Origin: Kamptonema formosum PCC 10802
GTDB taxonomy: Bacteria > Cyanobacteriota > Cyanobacteriia > Cyanobacteriales > Oscillatoriaceae
DNA: 64,000 nt
Assembly (NCBI RefSeq): GCF_000332335.1
Contig: NZ_KB235949.1
Span: forward strand, 300,781-364,780
Direction of reading: 5' to 3'
Both the position numbers and the translations under genes were made by a program. This document shows, piece by piece, positions 1 to 8,848 of this stretch. Every line of letters begins with the position of its first letter. The stretch's first letter is position 1. The notes beneath the pieces are model-generated. The model saw only the letters and a list, made by a program, of their open reading frames with translations. It did no database searches and was not told the origin of the DNA.

Positions 1-942
1 GCCATACCCGCAAAACTCTTTTTCGTGAATCACCCTCACGTCGTTTAAATCGCTCTCCGCAATTAGATAGAGTTTGCGCCCAACGGACTCGGAAAGCGCC
101 GCCACCCTGTCCGCCAATTCCTGCAAGAAGTGCTTCGCCCCCAAGTCATACATCGCGTGGACGGCATCCAGTCGCAGGGCGTCAATGTGGTAGCGATCGA
201 ACCAGTAGAGGGCATTTTCAATAAAGTAGTTGCGGACCTCGGGGCTGTGGGCGTCATCAAAGTTCATCGCCCAGCCCCAAGGCGTATTGTATTTTTCTGT
301 CATGTAGGGGCCATATTGGCCGGTGTAGTTTCCTTCCGGGCCAAAGTGGTTGTACACCACATCCAGAATGATTGAGATTCCCCGCTGGTGTGCGGCGTCA
401 ACCAGTTGCTTCAATCCTTGCGGACCGCCGTAGGAATTCTGCACCGCATACGGATAAGTGCCATCATAACCCCAGTTGCGGTCGCCGGGAAATTGCGCGA
501 TTGGCATAATTTCAATGGCATTGACACCTAAATCCCGCAACTCTGCCAATCGGGAAATAATCGCCTCAAAGGTGCCCTCCGGCGTGAACGTGCCGGTGTG
601 CAGTTCGTAAATAATCATTTCCTCCAGGGGAACGCCCGACCAGCCGGCATCCGTCCACTTCATCTGGCTGTGATCCACCACCTCAGACGCCTCGTGCGGG
701 CCATTGGGTTGCGAGTGCGATGCTGGGTCAGGTCTGTTGGCTTCCCCGTCCAGTTTGTAGAAATACAGTGTTCCCGGATCTATGCCTTCAGCTGTTGCTT
801 TCCAGTACCCCCCCTCGTCCCGCTGCATCGGGATCGGGCGCTTGTCAGGAGAAACGACTCGCACCGCAACTTCTCTGCGAAAGGGTGCCCAAACGGTAAA
901 TTCGCACCGGCCTTCACCCTGATAATTAGCTCCGATTTTCAC
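1..942 (-). CDS. treZ: Malto-oligosyltrehalose trehalohydrolase, N-terminal part (runs off the window)
   Basis: The first 314 codons are visible; the rest lies before base 1. The enzyme releases trehalose from the maltooligosyl-trehalose made by TreY, in the cytoplasm. The N-terminus looks like a CBM48-type beta-sandwich ([19 protein letters not shown]), followed by a GH13 TIM barrel. Visible GH13 motifs are [24 protein letters not shown] (catalytic Asp) and LIAESDLND (catalytic Glu); the last is typical of TreZ rather than GlgB or GlgX. The start is a GTG with a well placed AAGGAG upstream; an ATG-only reading misses the N-terminus. The family is usually about 600 residues, so roughly half is present. 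The partner treY or treS may lie beyond the window edge. The family assignment is secure; whether the gene is intact cannot be judged. Confidence 0.9.
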   Translation of the reverse strand, partial: MKIGANYQGEGRCEFTVWAPFRREVAVRVVSPDKRPIPMQRDEGGYWKATAEGIDPGTLYFYKLDGEANRPDPASHSQPNGPHEASEVVDHSQMKWTDAGWSGVPLEEMIIYELHTGTFTPEGTFEAIISRLAELRDLGVNAIEIMPIAQFPGDRNWGYDGTYPYAVQNSYGGPQGLKQLVDAAHQRGISIILDVVYNHFGPEGNYTGQYGPYMTEKYNTPWGWAMNFDDAHSPEVRNYFIENALYWFDRYHIDALRLDAVHAMYDLGAKHFLQELADRVAALSESVGRKLYLIAESDLNDVRVIHEKEFCGYG

Positions 943-1688
943 CTTGAATCTCCTTGACTCAAACTTCGTCTTTCAGGTGTTCTGTTTTTCTCGTCTTCTT
1001 TCGCGCACTTCCAATGTCAAAATTTAGCCAAGTCAACCCCCTTTGACTTTCCTGCCTTCTCAAGCTATCTGCCAAGCTTTTTCTGCTGTCGCTCTTCTTT
1101 TTCATTCCTCCCACAGCGTCCTAGCGCTTTGGCTTAAGCAGAAGTGGCCCAGATTTGACTCGAACCGTCGCACTGTATTCAGGCGTCTGCTCTTCTTCCC
1201 TCCTGCGCCTAAAACCCTGACGCTGTTTCACCCTAACATACGGCTCTCGGCAGGCGCTGATTTTCAGCATTGCATTAAGCGCGCCCGAAATCAAGCCCAT
1301 CTTTATGCACTCCATCTTAATCTAACTGGCTCGCCAATTCCCGCAACTTTATAAAACTAAACATAAGAATATCTTATAAGTAGCGGGCCACACACTCCGC
1401 TGGATGGGGAGCGCCTCAGTTTTATAAATCTTTCCAAAGGCTGATGCGGATACGGGGACTTGAGTTACAATGCGCAAGCGACTCGCCGCAAAAGTCAGAG
1501 ACAGCCGGTTCCTGAAAATGGCGGTTGCTGGCTCAAACCGTTAAAACAGCGTCACCCCAAACCGGCAGCAGCTGGCAGCAGTCGCCGTTCTGTTTTATCA
1601 AAATTCCCCGTCAGGCCGGCACCTGTGCTATCTTAAGCCCCAACCGCAAACCCCAAACCGCAAACCCCTAATAAGGAGTGCCCCCCCT
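943..1688. other. Intergenic region between divergent treZ and the BMP transporter operon
   Basis: No convincing gene is seen. The region should hold the promoters of both divergent units. A small inverted repeat (ATAAGA-N3-TCTTAT) sits at 1363-1377 and could be an operator, but nothing ties it to a regulator. The C-rich leader before 1689 ends in TAAGGAGTG, the ribosome-binding site of the next gene. Confidence 0.4.
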
Positions 1689-2888
1689 GTGAGTCCCAGA
1701 CGTTCCCTGTCCTTATCGCGCTTATCGCGCCGGCAAGTGATTCGAGGTTTGCTGGCAGCCGGCACCTGTGGCGCGACCGTGCGCTTTGCCACCGGCTGCA
1801 CGCCGGCGCAGCAGCACAGCCAAACCGGTCAAGCCCCAGCCGGCACTGGCAAAACCGTCAACATGGGGTTTATCTACGTTGGGCCGAAAGACGACAGCGG
1901 CTACAACCAAGCTCACGCCGAAGGCAAAGCCGGCATCTCCAAACTGAGCTGGGTCAAGACAGTGGAGGAAGCCAGCGTTCCCGAAACAGCAGCCGTCGAA
2001 GAAACCATGCGGAACATGATCAACATTGACGGCGTAACCGTCCTGTTCCCCACCTCCTTTGGCTACTTTGACCCGCACATCCTGAAAGTCGCCCGGGAAT
2101 ACCCGCAAGTGCAATTCTTCCACTGCGGCGGGCTCTATCAGGAGGGCAAGCACCCCAAAAATGTGGGCAGCTACTATGGCTACATCGACGAGGCGAATTA
2201 TATTTCTGGCATCGTTGCCGCTCACACCTCCAAAACCGGCAAATTGGGGTTTATTGCAGCCAAACCCATACCCGTCGTATTGCGGAACATCAACAGCTTT
2301 ACCCTGGGGGCGCGAAGCGTCAAGCCGGCAGTAACAACCCAGGCCATCTTTACCGGCGACTGGGCGCTGCCGGTGAAAGAAGCCGAAGCCGTCAACAGCC
2401 TGGCAGACCGGGGCGTCGATGCCGTCACCAGTCACGTAGACAGCCCCAAAGTCGTCATCGAAACAGCAGAGAAACGGGGGATTTTTTGCTGCGGCTACCA
2501 CGCCAATCAAGCCGCCCTCGCCCCCAAAGGCTATCTCACCGGCGCTGAGTGGGACTGGGCAAATGTTTACTCCAAATACGCAGAAATGCTTCGCGATGGC
2601 AAAACCCTGATGGATGGCAGCATCCCTCACCTGCTGCGGGGGGGGTTGAAAGAAGGCTTTTGCAAGCTGTCGCCTTATGGCCCCGCTGTCAGTGAAGCCG
2701 CTAAAAAAGATGCTGAAGCCGCACTGGCTAAGTTCAAAGCCGGCACAATGGTGATTTACAAAGGCGAAATCAAAGACAGCACCGGCAAAGTTATCATCCC
2801 TGCCGGCAAGGAGTACAAGCAGCAAGACATTGAGCTAGAATCCATGAACTGGCTCGTCGAAGGTGCCCTCGGTAGCGTCAAGAGCTAA
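1689..2888 (+). CDS. BMP-family ABC transporter substrate-binding lipoprotein
   Basis: This is the extracytoplasmic receptor of an importer of the Bmp/PnrA (TmpC) family, whose characterised members bind purine nucleosides; the substrate here is not known. The N-terminus has a twin-arginine signal (SRRQVIRGLLAAGTC) and a lipobox-like FATGC, so it is probably a Tat-exported lipoprotein. The mature part starts with the family strand MGFIYVGPKDDSGYNQAH and continues with KLGFIAAKPIPVVLRNINSF and DAVTSHVDSP, typical of PF02608. The length (399 aa) is normal. The start is GTG, about 9 bases after TAAGGAG. It is the first gene of a four-gene operon with two permeases and an ATPase. An alternative reading as a general sugar-binding protein is less likely given the Bmp motifs. 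Confidence 0.87.
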   Translation: MSPRRSLSLSRLSRRQVIRGLLAAGTCGATVRFATGCTPAQQHSQTGQAPAGTGKTVNMGFIYVGPKDDSGYNQAHAEGKAGISKLSWVKTVEEASVPETAAVEETMRNMINIDGVTVLFPTSFGYFDPHILKVAREYPQVQFFHCGGLYQEGKHPKNVGSYYGYIDEANYISGIVAAHTSKTGKLGFIAAKPIPVVLRNINSFTLGARSVKPAVTTQAIFTGDWALPVKEAEAVNSLADRGVDAVTSHVDSPKVVIETAEKRGIFCCGYHANQAALAPKGYLTGAEWDWANVYSKYAEMLRDGKTLMDGSIPHLLRGGLKEGFCKLSPYGPAVSEAAKKDAEAALAKFKAGTMVIYKGEIKDSTGKVIIPAGKEYKQQDIELESMNWLVEGALGSVKS

Positions 2889-3012
2889 TCGCCAGGGAGC
2901 ATCAAGGGTTGTGCAAACAAGCCCAAATGAATGCAATAATGATTTCAGCAGGTTGCAGGAGGAGAAGATTTTTGGCCAGCTGAATCCCGGAAACGGAATT
3001 GAAACAATCGCC

Positions 3013-4089
3013 ATGCGTTATCGCCGCCTCGGGCCAGCCTTGGAAGCAATTTGCCTGCCGGTGGGAGCGCTGCTCGTATCCCTGCTTGTATTTGCAGTGT
3101 TTTGCGCCCTGGCCGGCGCTAACCCGGCAGAGGTCTGCGCTTCCATTTACACAGCGGCATTTGGCAGCTGGTTTTCCTGGCAAAACACCTTAATTCGGGC
3201 CGCACCGCTGATGCTGAGCTCCCTGTGCACCCTGCTGCCCTTCCAGCTGGGTTTGGTGATTATTGGCAATGAGGGCGCTCTCGTCGCCGGGGGGGTGGCG
3301 GCGGTGGCGGCGGGACTGGCCCTGCCGGCTGCCCCCCCTCTCATCGCCCAACTGGCAATGGCCCTTGCCGGCACAGTCAGCGGCGGGCTGTGGGTCGCCT
3401 TTGCCGGAGCGCTGCGGCACTATCGCGGCGTCAATGAAACCATCAGCAGCTTGCTGCTCAACTACATTGCCATCGCCCTGATGAACCACCTCGTAGAAGG
3501 GCCAATGCGCGACCCCAGCAGCCTCAACAAGCCTTCCACCTACGCCATCCCAGAGGCCAATATGCTCGGGACTCTCCCCGGCACCCGCGTTCATTACGGC
3601 CTCGCCTTCGGCCTGATTGCCTGCGCAATCGCCTATATCCTGATTCGGCGCACCACCTTTGGCTTTGCCGCCCGCACCGCCGGCGGCAATTTGCGGGCGG
3701 CTCGCATGGCGGGACTGCCGGTGGGCAAACTAACCTTAGCTATTTGTTTTCTAGCCGGCTCCTGTGCGGGACTGGCCGGCACTGTCGAAGTCGCCGCCGT
3801 CCACGGGCGAGCCAACGAGTCCCTGAACGCCAACTATGGCTACACCGGCATCCTAGTGGCCTTTGCCGCCCGCCACAATCCCCTCGCCGCCATCCTCTGC
3901 GCCATCCTCCTTGGCGGCATTCTCGCCAGCGGCGGCATTCTCCAGCGAGCCCACCAACTCCCCGACGCCACCGTTCTCGTCTTCCAGGGAATCGTCTTCC
4001 TCACCGTCCTATTCAGCGAGTCTCTATACGGAAAACTTCCAATTTTTTCTCCTTTCAGACACCCGCAAGGCTTGCCAACAAAGAGATAA
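3013..4089 (+). CDS. ABC transporter permease, first membrane subunit of the BMP-type importer
   Basis: This is a polytopic inner-membrane subunit of the simple-sugar/nucleoside permease family (BPD_transp_2, YufP/NupP-like). About eight hydrophobic segments are visible, beginning with ICLPVGALLVSLLVFAVFCA. The family motif region GNEGALVAGG and the loop AARTAGGNLRAARMAGLPVGK are present; the latter corresponds to the cytoplasmic coupling stretch of this family. The frame is open upstream to 2863, overlapping the receptor gene, but the start was set at the ATG of MRYRRLGPALEAI because hydrophobic, family-like sequence begins there. It lies about 125 bases after the receptor gene and 63 before the second permease. 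It should pair with the second permease as a heterodimeric channel. Confidence 0.85.
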   Translation: MRYRRLGPALEAICLPVGALLVSLLVFAVFCALAGANPAEVCASIYTAAFGSWFSWQNTLIRAAPLMLSSLCTLLPFQLGLVIIGNEGALVAGGVAAVAAGLALPAAPPLIAQLAMALAGTVSGGLWVAFAGALRHYRGVNETISSLLLNYIAIALMNHLVEGPMRDPSSLNKPSTYAIPEANMLGTLPGTRVHYGLAFGLIACAIAYILIRRTTFGFAARTAGGNLRAARMAGLPVGKLTLAICFLAGSCAGLAGTVEVAAVHGRANESLNANYGYTGILVAFAARHNPLAAILCAILLGGILASGGILQRAHQLPDATVLVFQGIVFLTVLFSESLYGKLPIFSPFRHPQGLPTKR

Positions 4090-4152
4090 TCTTAGTGTCC
4101 CTGGCGTCTTGGCGGTTAAAACCCTTCCTGCAAACACAACAAACAAAAAACA

Positions 4153-5082
4153 GTGACAGCAGAATCTCTGGGCTGGTGGGGAGTGCCCCTAGCGATAGCC
4201 GCCGGCACCTTGCGGGGCAGCGCTCCCTTCCTGTTCGTCAGCTTAGGCGAGTGCCTGACAGAAAAAAGCGGCAAAATCAATCTCGGTCTAGAAGGCACCC
4301 TGCTCATGGGGGCGATGAGCGCCTATGCCATATCCTACCTCACCGGCTCCCCCTGGCTGGGCGTGCTCGCCGCAGGGTGCGCCGGCATGGCGTTGGGGGC
4401 GATTCACGCCTTTTTGGCGCAGCGCCCGGGAGTCAGCGATGTCGCCGTTGGCATCGCCATGATTATTTTTGGCAGCGGTTTGGCTTTCTTCCTGGGAAAG
4501 CCGTTTATTCAGCCGGCGGCTCCCCAGTTACCCGCCCTTGAATTCGGCAACTGGAGCGAAATGCCGCAAATCCGGGCGGCGCTGAAAGTCAGCCCCCTGT
4601 TTTTAATCGGTGCCGCGCTCGCCCCCTTGATGCAGTGGTTTTTCCGCTCCACCCGCCCGGGGCTTTTCATCCGCGCCGCCGGCGAGAGCCCAGAAGCCGC
4701 CAGAGCGATGGGCGTCCCCGTCAAGCGAGTCCGCACACTGTGCATCGTAGCGGGGAGTTTTCTTGCCGGCATTGGGGGCGCTTACTTATCCCTGTACTAT
4801 CCAGGGAGTTGGAATGAGCGCATCTCCAGCGGACAGGGGCTGGTGGCGGTGGCATTAGTCATCTTCGCCCGCTGGAATCCCCTGCGGTGCCTGTACGCCG
4901 CCTTGCTGTTCGGCGGGGCGCAGGCGCTTGGCCCAGCCTTGCAGTCCGCCGGCGTCGGTTCCTACTACCACCTGTTTAATGCCGCTCCCTATATTTTGAC
5001 ACTCGCGGTGATGATTTTTACCTGTTCGCCGGCTCGCACATCCGCCGGCTCCCCAGGAGCGCTAGGGAAAAACAATGATTAA
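4153..5082 (+). CDS. ABC transporter permease, second membrane subunit of the BMP-type importer
   Basis: This is the partner of the preceding permease, shorter at 309 aa, which is usual for the YufQ/NupQ-type subunit. The N-terminal motif LGECLTEKSGKINLGLEGTL is the hallmark of this subunit: E-x-x-G-x-x-N-L-G-x-E-G. Further hydrophobic segments follow, and the loop AAGESPEAARAMGVPVKRVR is the counterpart of the coupling loop in the first permease. The start is GTG, with no strong ribosome-binding site visible; translation is probably helped by coupling within the operon. The C-terminal tail (SPARTSAGSPGALGKNND) is polar and probably cytoplasmic. Confidence 0.86.
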   Translation: MTAESLGWWGVPLAIAAGTLRGSAPFLFVSLGECLTEKSGKINLGLEGTLLMGAMSAYAISYLTGSPWLGVLAAGCAGMALGAIHAFLAQRPGVSDVAVGIAMIIFGSGLAFFLGKPFIQPAAPQLPALEFGNWSEMPQIRAALKVSPLFLIGAALAPLMQWFFRSTRPGLFIRAAGESPEAARAMGVPVKRVRTLCIVAGSFLAGIGGAYLSLYYPGSWNERISSGQGLVAVALVIFARWNPLRCLYAALLFGGAQALGPALQSAGVGSYYHLFNAAPYILTLAVMIFTCSPARTSAGSPGALGKNND

Positions 5083-5131
5083 TTCCAAGCCTTAAAAAGC
5101 CGGTGCGCAATAAATCCAAAATCTACAATCC

Positions 5132-6661
5132 ATGCATCCAAAATTGCCAGACAGCCCCCCCGAAATCGAACTGGTGAATATCGTCAAGCGATTCGGCTCC
5201 ATGACAGCAGTGGGTGGCGTTTCCCTGAAACTCAAACCGGCTACGTTTCACGCCCTGCTGGGAGAAAATGGCGCGGGGAAAAGTACGCTGGTAAAATGCG
5301 TCACCGGCTACCACACTGCGGATGCCGGTACAATCCTCATTAACGGGATTCCCAGAACCGTCGCCAGCCCCTACGACGCCTGCAAGTATGGCATTGGCAT
5401 GGTTTACCAGCACTTCACCCTCATCCCCGCAATGACTGTGGCAGAAAATCTCGTGCTGGCTCGCCCTGACACTCCTAAGTTTATCGACTGGAAGTCGGAA
5501 TACCAGCGGTTAAATGCGTTTCTGGAAACTGCTCCTTTTCAAGTCAGCCTTCACGCGCCGGTCGAGCAACTGGCGGCTGGGGAAAAGCAAAAAGTAGAAA
5601 TCCTCAAACAGCTGTACCTTAAAAATCGGGTCTTGATTCTCGATGAGCCGACTTCTGCGCTGACTCCTGATGAGGCGAATGAGGTTTTGGGGTTGCTCCG
5701 CGACGCCGTAAAGGCGGGAAAGTTAAGCGTTTTGCTCATCACTCACAAATTTCGGGAAGTGATGGCGTTTGCTGGTGAAGTTACGGTGCTGCGGCGCGGT
5801 CAGGTTGCGGGGGGCGGCGCTGTTGAGGATTTCTCAACCGCAGACTTGGCTGAGATGATGCTGGGTGAGGAGCGCTCCTTTGTTCCCCGGTCGAAAACAA
5901 GCCAGTCGCCTGGAGAGCCGGTGCTGGTTCTTCAGGGGATTCGCGCTGATAGGGATAATGGTTTGGAGGCTGTCGCGGGAGTGAATTTAAGCGTGCGTGC
6001 CGGCGAGATTGTCGGGATTGCCGGTGTTTCTGGAAACGGTCAGCGGGAGCTGGTAGAAGTGCTAGCAGGACAGCGCCGCGCCACGGCAGGGAAAATTTTG
6101 GTAAATGGGGAAGTCTACACAGCAACGCGGGCAGAAATGGTGAGGCACCAGATTTTTTGCTTGCCAGAAGAACCGCTGCGAAATGCGTGTGTCCCTCACA
6201 TGAGTGTTGCGGAAAATATCGCTCTGCGCAGCTTCGACCGGCCTCCCATCGCCAAGAAGGGTGGGTTTCTCGACCGGCAAGCGATGCGCCGCGTCGCGCA
6301 GGCTTTGGTTGAGCGGTTTTCTGTGAGAGCGACCTCTGTGGATATGCCGGTGAGCCTGCTTTCTGGCGGGAACCAGCAGCGCACTGTTCTGGCGCGAGAG
6401 CTGTCATCAGAAAGTGCTAGATTGCTAATCGCAGCGAATCCCTGTTTTGGGTTAGATGTGGCGGCGGTTGAGTGGATACACTCCCAGCTGGTTGCGGCGA
6501 GGAATCGGGGAGTCGCCGTGCTGCTGGTAAGTGAGGATTTAGATGAATTGCTAGCGCTGGCGGACCGGCTTGTGGTGATGGCCGGTGGGGCATTTGTGTT
6601 GGAGAGCGAAGTTGCCACAGCCGATTTAGTTGAGATTGGTCACCGCATGGCAGGGCACTGA
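5132..6661 (+). CDS. ABC transporter ATPase with two nucleotide-binding domains, BMP-type importer
   Basis: A 509-aa tandem ATPase of the YufO/NupO and RbsA/MglA type that energises the two permeases at the cytoplasmic face. Domain 1 (about residues 10-245) has Walker A GENGAGKST, a signature-like AAGEKQKVEI and Walker B LILDEPTSAL. Domain 2 (about 265-500) has a degenerate Walker A (GVSGNGQRE, no Lys), a good signature LSGGNQQRT and a Walker B variant LLIAANPCFGLDV in which the catalytic Glu is missing. That asymmetry, one active and one degenerate site, is normal for this family. It is the last gene of the operon and is followed by repeats. Confidence 0.9.
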   Translation: MHPKLPDSPPEIELVNIVKRFGSMTAVGGVSLKLKPATFHALLGENGAGKSTLVKCVTGYHTADAGTILINGIPRTVASPYDACKYGIGMVYQHFTLIPAMTVAENLVLARPDTPKFIDWKSEYQRLNAFLETAPFQVSLHAPVEQLAAGEKQKVEILKQLYLKNRVLILDEPTSALTPDEANEVLGLLRDAVKAGKLSVLLITHKFREVMAFAGEVTVLRRGQVAGGGAVEDFSTADLAEMMLGEERSFVPRSKTSQSPGEPVLVLQGIRADRDNGLEAVAGVNLSVRAGEIVGIAGVSGNGQRELVEVLAGQRRATAGKILVNGEVYTATRAEMVRHQIFCLPEEPLRNACVPHMSVAENIALRSFDRPPIAKKGGFLDRQAMRRVAQALVERFSVRATSVDMPVSLLSGGNQQRTVLARELSSESARLLIAANPCFGLDVAAVEWIHSQLVAARNRGVAVLLVSEDLDELLALADRLVVMAGGAFVLESEVATADLVEIGHRMAGH

Positions 6662-7071
6662 CTAACAATTTTGGATTTTGGATTTTGGATTGGGGATTGA
6701 AAACCCGCCAGTCAAGCCTTTTACGCAAGAGAAAAGCTCTATAGAGCGGTTTTCATATTAGTGAGGTGGTGAGAACCCCGGTTTCTTTAAGAAACCGGGG
6801 TTCTCATGCGCACTTCACTCAACTGGAACCCGCTATAGCCATGCCCAATGCACCCCCGCCCACTGCTGAGCGCCCTAATTTCGTTTTTGCCAAACTGCCG
6901 GCCAAAGAATCCGGACAGCAGCGACTTGAGTTGGAATGTCTGAAAAAGCCGGCATAATTAACCCTAACAGGGCGGCGGCAATAAATCTGGTTTCTTGATG
7001 TGGTAGGGTGTTAAGCTCGCGGAACTCACCCTACTGCTCCTGTCAGGAAACCGCACCTCTGGTAAACCCTA
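6662..7071. other. Repeat-rich intergenic region
   Basis: It begins with a short GGATTTT heptanucleotide run (6669-6698), then a palindromic repeat described separately. A 38-codon reading frame (6841-6957, MPNAPPPTAERPNFVF...) is open on the plus strand but has no ribosome-binding site and no recognisable features; it was not called. Confidence 0.4.
6771..6805. repeat. Palindromic repeat, AGAAACCCGGTTTCT family
   Basis: A near-perfect inverted repeat of about 35 bases (GAGAACCCCGGTTTC, TTTAA loop, then the complement). It is one of at least seven full copies in the window, mostly just beyond gene ends. The transcript would fold into a strong hairpin, so it may act as a terminator or RNA-stability element. 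Confidence 0.85.
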
Positions 7072-7590
7072 ATGCCCAAATACAGTTTAGACGAAATTCT
7101 GGACATCCTAAAAAATCTCACTCCAGAAGAAAAAGCCCAGCTGCAAGAGCAGCTGCCGGCGGTTTTGGATGGAGCCGGCGCACCGGCTTCCCGCTTCCAG
7201 AAAAAAACCCAGCCGTCTCCATTCACCGGCAGCATTAGGGTGAGAGAGGGGAATGCTTTTGCCGGCGGTCAAGTTTCAGCAGAAGCAGCGACAAACTTAG
7301 AGGGAAGTAGCGCTGAAGCTCGCACCACAGAGATTCAAGAGGCTCTCGACTTGTTGCGCCTGATAAAAAAAGGAATAGTCCGAACTTCTATTTTGAAAAA
7401 CAACCAAAAGAAAAATCTGGAATCAACCCTGGAAGTTGTCCTGGAAGAACTCAAAAAGGACAAGCCGGATAAAGACCTGATTGATCTGGCTCTTGAATCT
7501 CTAGAAAAAGGCTTGAGAGGGGTCGATAGCTTAGCAGGGCCCACTCGGGAAGTGGCCCAAATCATCGCGACAGCTTGGCTGAGGCTCTAG
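7072..7590 (+). CDS. Hypothetical protein, 172 aa
   Basis: Not recognised. The N-terminus (MPKYSLDEILDILKNLTPEEKAQLQEQLP) looks like two short amphipathic helices. A Gly/Ala-rich linker follows (about residues 36-85). The C-terminal half is helical and charged (EIQEALDLLRLIKKGIV, LEVVLEELKKDKPDKDLIDLALESLEKG). The protein is soluble, with no signal peptide or membrane segment. Codon use resembles neighbouring genes, and residue conservation style suggests a real protein. No operon partner is visible; it stands alone between repeat-rich stretches. The ATG has no strong ribosome-binding site. Function unknown. Confidence 0.65.
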   Translation: MPKYSLDEILDILKNLTPEEKAQLQEQLPAVLDGAGAPASRFQKKTQPSPFTGSIRVREGNAFAGGQVSAEAATNLEGSSAEARTTEIQEALDLLRLIKKGIVRTSILKNNQKKNLESTLEVVLEELKKDKPDKDLIDLALESLEKGLRGVDSLAGPTREVAQIIATAWLRL

Positions 7591-7596
7591 GGAATT

Positions 7597-7740
7597 TTGG
7601 ATGCCCGGATTTTGGATGCCCGGATTTTGGATGCCCGGATTTTGGATTGGGGATTGATTGTTTTTCTAAATGCCCTATGCCCTATGCCCTATGCCCTATG
7701 CCCTATGCCCTATGCCCTATACGCTATGCCTTATGCCCCA
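7597..7740. repeat. Tandem short repeats (14-mer GGATGCCCGGATTTT-like units, then 7-mer CCCTATG units)
   Basis: Three to four copies of a unit mixing GGATTTT and GGATGCCC are followed by about nine copies of the heptamer CCCTATG with drift at the end. These are short tandemly repeated repetitive sequences of the kind common in cyanobacteria. Reading frames spanning them are low-complexity and not genes. Confidence 0.9.
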
Positions 7741-7914
7741 TGCGCCATTTCCAGGGTCTGTCCTGTGGCCCACTTGAGTGCCGGCACGGTCGATTATTTT
7801 CCGGAACGGAGTCTTTTCTTCCAGAAGGCTGATTTCAGCGGGGCTCACATCTTCCTCTGGGTAGATGCGCAGCCGCCGGGAATCCAGTATCTTAGACTGG
7901 TATAAATACTTCTT
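7717..7914 (-). pseudogene. Coding-like remnant without a start codon
   Basis: A 65-codon open frame on the minus strand reads KKYLYQSKILDSRRLRIYP followed by EEDVSPAEISLLEEKTPF, then RKIIDRAGTQVGHRT, before entering the tandem repeat and stopping. The composition is protein-like: charged, amphipathic and not repeat-derived. There is no ATG, and the frame closes immediately upstream, so this is probably the surviving C-terminal piece of a lost gene whose end was overrun by the heptanucleotide repeat. The family is not recognised. Confidence 0.3.
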
Positions 7915-7943
7915 TCAAAGCCGGTACCAATATGGTTTTCAAT

Positions 7944-7973
7944 CCCGCCAGCTCGTTTGAGGCGGGTCTTTTT
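7944..7973 (+). terminator. Rho-independent terminator-like hairpin
   Basis: CCCGCC and GGCGGG form a six-base-pair stem around an 11-base loop, followed directly by TCTTTTT. It points in the plus direction. No intact gene precedes it closely; the hypothetical gene ends about 350 bases upstream. Confidence 0.5.
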
Positions 7974-8117
7974 GTCTGGGGGCACAAAACGTTAGGGCAT
8001 TTTGGCAACCGCAGGCTGCAGATTGTGGCTGCGTTGGAGAGTAAAATTTAATCGCAAAGGTTCTGGGCAAAGCCGAATAGCGTGATATAATAGACGCAGA
8101 GTTCGAGGACAGTCCTA

Positions 8118-8407
8118 TTGACAAAATATGTCAAACCCAAAGAAGCGGCGGCACAGCATGAGGCTCGCTGCTCAAAGGATGCGGACTAAAATTCGAGACT
8201 TAATAGATGAGGCTCACTTTCCACTGTCCCAATTGCGGGTTTATGCTCCCACGGGACTGGAATAGCGATGCGTGGGATTTTCCTAAAAGCTTTGCGGGAT
8301 ACCGCCTCTATCGTCTTTGACGGCGATAGTGCTATCGTTGCATGTCCGGTAATGTCCGGAACGATGTCGCGTAAATGTATCAGGGATGGCATCTTACCCT
8401 CAGCTAG
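8118..8407 (+). pseudogene. Decayed IS607-type element: tnpA start joined to tnpB fragments
   Basis: Three frames carry transposon fragments in order. TTG ACA... at 8118 gives TKYVKPKEAA, like the N-terminus of IS607-family serine recombinases. From 8158 another frame gives AAQRMRTKIRDLIDEAHF, like the central helix of TnpB. From 8219 a third gives FHCPNCGFMLPRDWNS, the second Cys pair of the TnpB zinc ribbon plus its RDxN motif. A further frame change at about 8268 restores RGIFLKALRDTA, like the TnpB C-terminus. Most of both genes is deleted, so the element cannot move by itself. Assignment is by motif recognition only. Confidence 0.6.
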
Positions 8408-8805
8408 CCATGAAAACAGATAAGTTCACCATCCAAGATTTGCATCTAGCAATAGAAGACCTCCCCTCCCCACAGCCGGAAACAGTGACGGTGGGAAATC
8501 CTATTTCTATAGGTTGCCTTGGGCAGCCGTCTGATGGCCGTGCGTCGTGGCCAGTCCTGTCTGATATCTGGGCATAGGGCATGGGGGCAGCGGCTTGGGG
8601 GGCATGGGGCATGGGGCGTGGGGCATTGAGGAAAACAATCAATCCAAAATCCAAAATGCCCAGTGCCCAGTGGCCCGCACCCAGTGGCTCGCACCCAGTG
8701 CCCAGTGTCCCAAACTGCTAGTTGCGGTGAATCCGCTCGACTCGATGTCAATGATGTAAAAACTGCATCATATAATTGCATTAATCGCATTTCCTGTAAT
8801 ATTCT
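8408..8805. other. Intergenic region with tandem repeats upstream of nirA
   Basis: It contains GGGGCAT-type heptamers at about 8578-8630 and CCCAGTG/CCCGCAC-type units at about 8655-8710. No gene is seen. The last 100 bases become AT-rich and lead into the nirA promoter. Confidence 0.5.
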
Positions 8806-8848
8806 GTAACAAAGTATACGATTTACCCCTGTTTGCTGGATTTAAGGT
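8806..8848 (+). promoter_or_regulatory. NtcA-activated promoter of the nirA operon
   Basis: GTA-N8-TAC at 8806-8819 matches the NtcA consensus exactly. It is followed 23 bases later by TAAGGT (8843-8848), a TAN3T-type -10 box. That spacing is the one expected of a class II NtcA promoter in cyanobacteria, with no -35 box needed. It would start transcription near 8855 and leave a leader of about 280 bases before nirA. It predicts induction when ammonium is absent. Confidence 0.75.

Noticed and set aside
1043..1354. A 103-codon plus-strand frame between treZ and the BMP operon
   Set aside because: Ser/Leu/Phe-rich, no ribosome-binding site, overlapped by an antisense frame.
1722..2825. A 367-codon open frame antisense to the BMP receptor gene
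   Set aside because: Its sequence is a shadow of the real gene (Phe/Gly/Cys-rich, no motifs), and the plus-strand product is clearly a Bmp protein.
7575..7905. Two overlapping plus-strand frames through the tandem repeats
   Set aside because: They translate the repeat units (DARILDARILD, PYALCPMPY) and have no gene-like features.
8814..8826. GTA-N7-TAC, a second possible NtcA site overlapping the first
   Set aside because: The spacer is seven rather than eight; the overlapping GTA-N8-TAC fits better and has the right distance to a -10 box.
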